A stretch of DNA of 64,000 nt from Nyssa sinensis. Lineage: Eukaryota > Streptophyta > Magnoliopsida > Cornales > Nyssaceae. A program made the position numbers and the translations under genes. This document shows positions 58,885 through 64,000 of this stretch, piece by piece. Location: NCBI GenBank assembly GCA_008638375.1, contig CM018048.1, positions 3,917,940-3,981,939 on the forward strand. Reading direction: 5' to 3'. The first letter of the stretch is position 1; each line of letters begins with the position of its first letter. Below the pieces are notes generated by a model. The model ran no database searches. It worked only from the letters and a program-made list of their open reading frames with translations, and was not told the DNA's origin.

Positions 58885-60730
58885 TAATAACCCGGCAAAG
58901 GATGGAAGAGCAGAAGTTAAAAAATAATAAATAAATAAAGATGAAAGATGAGAGAGAGGAGAGAGATCTAGGTGAACTTTTTGTTACATAATTTCACTTC
59001 CCTTAACAAAATATGTATTGGCTATCTTCTTCAATCTCTTCAAAAGTAGGAAGAATCGAAGATAGAAAAAAAAAAGTACATTTATAGCTTGTTAGAAGTT
59101 TTGTTAGAAAAAATAAATAAATTATAATTTAAAATAAAAAGAAAGGAGGGGAAAAAGATAGTATTCATTATAAATAAAATAAAATAATTATATCTTGCAT
59201 AAATAATTAGTAGAAAAAAGAGTATATATAACTTTTTGACAAATATACATTTTTTATCGATAATTGTCCTAATTTTTCATTTGTACTTTTAAGTGCGCTT
59301 TTTAGTATTCTAAATTTTTTTATTAAATATTTTTTTTCTTTTCAAATTTCTTCACTTTTTTTTTTGAAAGGGTGAAGAAGGGAGCTGAATTATTTAAACG
59401 TTCTCTCCTTATCTTCTTTTTTCTTTTCGTCATAAAAATTCAAACGAAATAAAAGTGATATAACTCCAATTGAATTAATCTTATTTTTTCTTTCTAAATC
59501 ATCCCGTTCAAATGAGTTGCCGGTGAAAATTTTTGAATATTAAAACACTCTTAAATGCATGTGTTAAAAAATATAAGAAATTATAATGTTGACTATTTAT
59601 TGTGAATATTTATGCAATGTACTAAAGATGAGTACTTTTTCTTACATTTCTCTCTTTTATTTTAAATTATTATTCTTTTAATTTTGAAAACTTTCAAATA
59701 AGTTGTAAGACCATCAACAATCATTTACAAACAAAATAATAACAATAAAACAACCAAATTATACATGACAAATGTACAAAGCCAAAGTCATATCATTAAT
59801 GACATAGCATACAATGTCACCAACACGTGATAGTCATGCCACGATAACATTGCAAAGTCAATTTGTAAATTACTAACTCTAACCCATTTACATCAATAAC
59901 GATGATGTTATGACTTATTTTTCCTTAGTTATTTTTGGTCCTTGTCGAGATTATTGATATTGCTAGTTCCAACTTAATCATTATTGACACGAAACATGTC
60001 CACGACAATGTCTCCAATGCCATCTCTTGCTTTTATGTCCTTATTTTTGCCCAAATCTCATTCGGTTAGAATCAGTGCTTTACATAGGTCAATAAAGTAT
60101 CAATTAATAAATATTCGATGCACGTATTTTTTATAAATCATCATCCGTTTGTTTTCAACGATTATGATTGTTTAAGTAGGATCATAACACGGACAAAAAA
60201 AAAAAAAAAGAGATTAAAAGCTTTTATATATTAATTTTTAGCTTAAAATTTATTTATTCTTTAATTATTTAAAAATATATTCTGAATTATAAACATGACA
60301 GAAGAAGCAACTGAAACGTAATTACTTCATTTTATTTATTTTTGGTGAATTCATTTTATTAAACCCAATAAAAACAGGGGAATAAAAAGACGAGAAAGAA
60401 GCACGGGTAGTGCACACAGTTTGTACGAGAGCAACCATACTAGTGGAAGGGAAGAAGAGGACGATGATGATAAAGACAAATAAGATGAACTGTGGATTCA
60501 ACAGGTACGGCCATCTCTGTGCTTGGGCTTCAATCTATTGGTGTTGGCAGCGACATCGTCCTTAGGTTCACAGATGTTTTTATTACCTATAAGATCCATG
60601 GTTGATCACAATAGGCTTTGTTAATATCGGCGGAAAGATGCATATATCGTCACCTCAAGTTTATTCCTTTGTTGATTGGAACTACCCAATTAGGGTTTAG
60701 TTTTTTTTTTTCTAATTTTTCTTTCATAAA
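58885..60730. other. Intergenic AT-rich region, no gene
   Basis: No coding sequence I can support. 60410-60660 is GC-richer and has short open stretches with splice-like sites but no recognisable protein. A telo-box TAGGGTTT lies at 60691-60698. Confidence 0.5.
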
Positions 60731-60734
60731 GCTC

Positions 60735-60860
60735 TGTCAAGAAGGTAGACGCCTTTTACAGCGAGAAATTGAATGAGGTTCGACATCATAGGTCGAATTT
60801 TATGCTATTGTCCAAGGCTTGCGACAGTGGAGACACTATTTGATTCAACTCCAATCATTT
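60735..60860 (+). mobile_element. Ty3/gypsy retrotransposon fragment (RT-RNase H)
   Basis: AFYSEKLNEVR (about 60749-60781) and, one frame on, EFYAIVQGLRQWRHYLIQ (60796-60849) match the conserved RT-RNase H junction of plant Ty3/gypsy polyproteins. A frameshift separates them. No LTRs or other domains nearby. Confidence 0.7.
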
Positions 60861-61289
60861 GACCCCTTAACATTTTAGAAGATTTCACAAAACTTAGTTT
60901 TCAACTTTTCCGGCGATGGAAGTTACTCTATTTAATTGTTGGCGGTGGTCTGACAAATATTTGGGTTAAAACTTTTAAAATAAATTGATAGAAAGTTATT
61001 CTCTTTATGGGTTGAAGGGAAGAGATGAAGAGACCTACATTGTTATGACTCTTGATAGTGGCCCATTTTGGGAAGACTCGGAATTTGTGAAGAGATTGGA
61101 AATCATTGGATGTTGATTATTCTTTTTTTTTTTTTTCCATATATATTTTTTCATGTGTATGTGTTATATTATCATTATTTTTTCTTTCTATTTATTGTGT
61201 TTGTTTTTGGATGCACATACCGCACATGTTGCATGTTCATTCTTCGTGTGCGTATGTAATATGATTATAATTTATTTTCATGTTTCTTT

Positions 61290-63200
61290 TTTGTTTTTTT
61301 GGATGGGTAATAAGTACTTTGAAGTTAATCAAAAGGGGCTCGAGAAAGGCAACCGAATTTACAAAAGAAAGGGACCGACTAGAAAAATTAAAGCCTAAGA
61401 TCCCTTGAGAAATCAATAAGCCAATCTAAATACATAGGGAGTTCTTTCTTGATCCAAAAAGAATAAAGTTTTTTAAAAAGTATCTTTCAACTTCTAAGGG
61501 GTAGACCCCACCCCTTCAAAAACTCTCCAATTCCTTTCTCCAAATGCACCAAGTGAGACAAACGGGGACCATGCTTGGAGCAATTGTCAACTCCTTTCAA
61601 ATTCGTTCGTATCTCCACTCCAAAAAGAGCTACTTCACCTTGGCCGACATAACCCAAGAGTAACACAAAATGCAAAAGAGCAAGTTTCAAACATCCCAAG
61701 CTAACTTGCAATTCAAGAGTAGATGGTCAACCGTCTCCTCTTCTTTACATAAGACACATTGACTTGGAAGATGATACCCTCTTCGTTTTAAATTGTCTGT
61801 CATCAAAATAGCCCACCACACTGCTTCCCAAGCAAAAAAGGCAACTTTTTTTGGTGCTCTAGACTTCCAAATCAACCTGTCAAGGAAAAGCTAAGTCCTT
61901 CTAGTCTACCAAAAGCCTATAAAATGTTCGGATCGTAAAGATACCATCCACACTCCCCTTCCAAATGATCCCATCCATCCCTACCAGCCAACAAATCCCT
62001 CCTACTAAAAAAAACCAATAACTCATCCACCTCTCCCAACTCTAGTCATAGAAATTTCTCTAAAATTTCAGACCCACACCTTTCTACCTCCACCACCTCT
62101 ATGTGGATCTAGAGCATCCTTATCCAAGGCAATGTTGAAGAGATTTGGAAACTTATCTTTCAAGACCCCTTCCCCATGCCACAAATCCCCCCAGAATCTC
62201 ACCCTCAACCTATCTCCAATATCAAAGTTGATACACTGAGTGAAACCTTATTTTCCTCTACTAATCGCTTTCTAGTACTCCACTACCATACGTCCCCACA
62301 GCATCCTGAGGGAATCACCCTTCTCTCTCACAACCATAATCAGTACTGACCACATCTCTCCACAAAGCATTGTCTTCCGTCGCAAAACGTCACATCCACT
62401 TCCCTAGCAAAGCTTTATTAAACATCCCCCGATCTTTAATCCCCAATCCACCTTTCGCAAGAGGAGCTTTCACTTTGTCCTATCTGACTAAGTGGATTTT
62501 TTTTCCCCTCCTCACCGCTCCCCCATAGGAAATCCCATCGAGTCTTATGTAGTTCCCTTCGGACTGATGTTGGTATTGTGAAGAGAGACATATAGTAGGT
62601 AGGAAGATTCTTCAAGGTGCTCCTGATGAGTGTGATCCTCCATCCCTTAGACAAATAGTGGCTCTTTCAACCTGAAAGCTTCTTTTGAAATCTTTCAATC
62701 ATCACATCCCAAATTCCTGCCGGTCTAAAAGAGGCTTCCAAAGGCAGTCCAAGATACAGTGTAGGAAATCTGCCCACCTCACAGCCCAAGGTCCTCGCCA
62801 TCTCCTCTACATCTTCCATGTCGCCCAACGGAATAAACTGTCCTTTTAATATTGATTCTTAATACTGACACTGCCTCAAAGCAAAGCAGGAGACAACTTA
62901 GAACTTGGAGCTGATCTTCCTCCGTATCACAAAAAATCATGGCGTCAGTTTGCAAATAAAAGGTGAGATATCTCCACCCATCTCCCTTCATCGCTCTTAA
63001 TCACAAAACCCCCTAGCATACCTCCATGTCTAGCTCTATCCATCATTTTGTGAAGTGCCTCCATGATGATTGCAAACAAAAATGGGAGACAAAGGATCTC
63101 TCTGCCTCAAGCCCCTCGAGGATAAAAAAAAACCTGTTGGAGTGCTAGTCACCATCACTAAAAACCAGCCCCTTTCTCCCTCGCCCTCCACTCACCTCCC
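61290..63200 (-). mobile_element. L1-type LINE, 5'-truncated, same family as the 54896 copy
   Basis: A T-rich end near 61292 is followed by a 3' UTR with GGGACCGACTAGAAAAATTA (61371-61390), near-identical to 55000. The minus strand encodes zf-RVT (KSRAPKKVAFFAWEAVWWAI; ETVDHLLLNCKLAWDV) at 61875-61687, KGWRITLIRSTLKNLPTYYM at 62650-62590 and RT remnants to about 63120. Many stops. Confidence 0.85.
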
Positions 63201-63202
63201 AC

Positions 63203-63240
<38 letters not shown>
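63203..63240. repeat. GA microsatellite
   Basis: About 18 AG dinucleotides at or near the 5' break of the LINE. Confidence 0.9.
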
Positions 63241-63243
<3 letters not shown>

Positions 63244-63618
63244 AGCTAAAATACTACTAATACAATGTTAAGCCACATCAGTAGAACATGGGATATATGG
63301 TTTAAAAATAGTTTTTTACAAATTAGAGCAGAATGGTTGATGTAATTTGTGTAATTGACTGAAGATGATTTGGTAGAGCTGTAGAGGTTTATTCAGTTAA
63401 ATGGCTTTCATTGTGACTAAACCATATTTCATTATGCAAAGAAAGAAATATCTCAAAATTGAAAAGATAAATGTTTATGTTGTTTATGAGTTTACTACAT
63501 AAGTTCGTTGCGTTTGAATATACTTTTGATTTGCAAATAAGTTTTGTGAGAGAGTTGTAATGTCTATCATAAGTTGATTAATTACACCTTCCAAAGTTCT
63601 GTTTTGGGATTCTCATCA

Positions 63619-63724
63619 GTTTTTTTTTTTTGATAACTCGGTAGCCGACCCTTTGGGTCGACTAATCCCACCGTCCACTAGTGGGGGCCTGGATTAAAAC
63701 CGGGGCAATGCCCCGTATGGACTG
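63619..63724 (-). mobile_element. Short (5'-truncated) SINE with 15-bp target duplication
   Basis: TTGGGATTCTCATCA occurs at 63604-63618 and 63725-63739. The 106 bp between begin with a T-run on the plus strand, so the element is on the minus strand and ends GAGTTATCAAAA. It contains an internal palindrome, CCGACCCTTTGGGTCG. No pol III promoter boxes are seen, so it is probably truncated. Confidence 0.8.
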
Positions 63725-63739
63725 TTGGGATTCTCATCA

Positions 63740-64000
63740 ATTAGTGGCTCATCCTTGTAATTTATGATCATTGTTAAATGCCAAAACCTGTGAATAATTT
63801 AATTCACATTTTGTACGTAACTTTGGAGTATGGACTGCCTTCTCGGTGGATATGTCGCTGTAATGTTGCTATGAATGTTGCGTGGCGAAAACAATTCTAG
63901 CACATAATTTTTCTTAAGCTATTTCTAGGGTTTAATATTCTGAATTTCCAATGCACTATAGAGCTTTGTTCTTTGTAAATTTGTTCACCCTCTAGAATAA
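63740..64000. other. Intergenic end of window
   Basis: Nothing identifiable; a telo-box-like TAGGGTTTAA lies near 63927. Confidence 0.5.

Noticed and set aside
60460..60700. Possible first exon of a new gene with a GT after CAACAG
   Set aside because: Stops follow in all frames within a few dozen codons and no protein family is recognisable.

Overview
This is nuclear DNA of a flowering plant, most likely a eudicot. The evidence is AT-rich intergenic DNA, GT-AG introns up to 6.8 kb, plant-only gene families, and many plant transposable elements (CACTA, L1- and RTE-type LINEs, tRNA-derived SINEs, MITE-like insertions). I cannot name the species. There is no bacterial or organellar gene set.

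Layout: 1-870 is AT-rich flank. 871-11757 is one complete 10.9-kb CACTA (En/Spm) element with perfect 18-bp ends and a TCA target duplication, but with decayed transposase genes. Four host genes follow. (1) A trihelix transcription factor (+, 12217-20090): two exons around a 6.8-kb intron packed with nested retroelements. (2) A DUF3537 seven-pass membrane protein (-, 20530-23427), a plant relative of insect gustatory receptors, three exons, with one single-base frameshift. (3) A USP-domain receptor-like cytoplasmic kinase (+, 28639-36949), nine exons, also with one single-base frameshift. (4) A bacterial-type (type IA) DNA topoisomerase with an N-terminal leader that looks organellar (-, 38402-58541), nine exons, 1213 codons, fully open, stretched to 20 kb by LINEs in its introns. 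Genes 1 and 2 are tail-to-tail, as are 3 and 4. 58900-64000 holds no supported host gene: an AT-rich stretch, a Ty3/gypsy scrap, a truncated LINE and a short SINE.

The genes do not form a pathway. From memory, topoisomerase IA, USP-kinase and a trihelix gene also lie close together on Arabidopsis chromosome 4 (about AT4G31210-AT4G31270), so this looks like a conserved microsyntenic block expanded by transposons. The most useful observations are: the intact-ended but defective CACTA next to the transcription factor promoter; a 22-residue tandem repeat in the trihelix protein; an RTE LINE arranged as if 5'-inverted by twin priming; a 21-nt retroposon scrap with a 15-bp target duplication; and two isolated one-base insertions that break otherwise clean genes.
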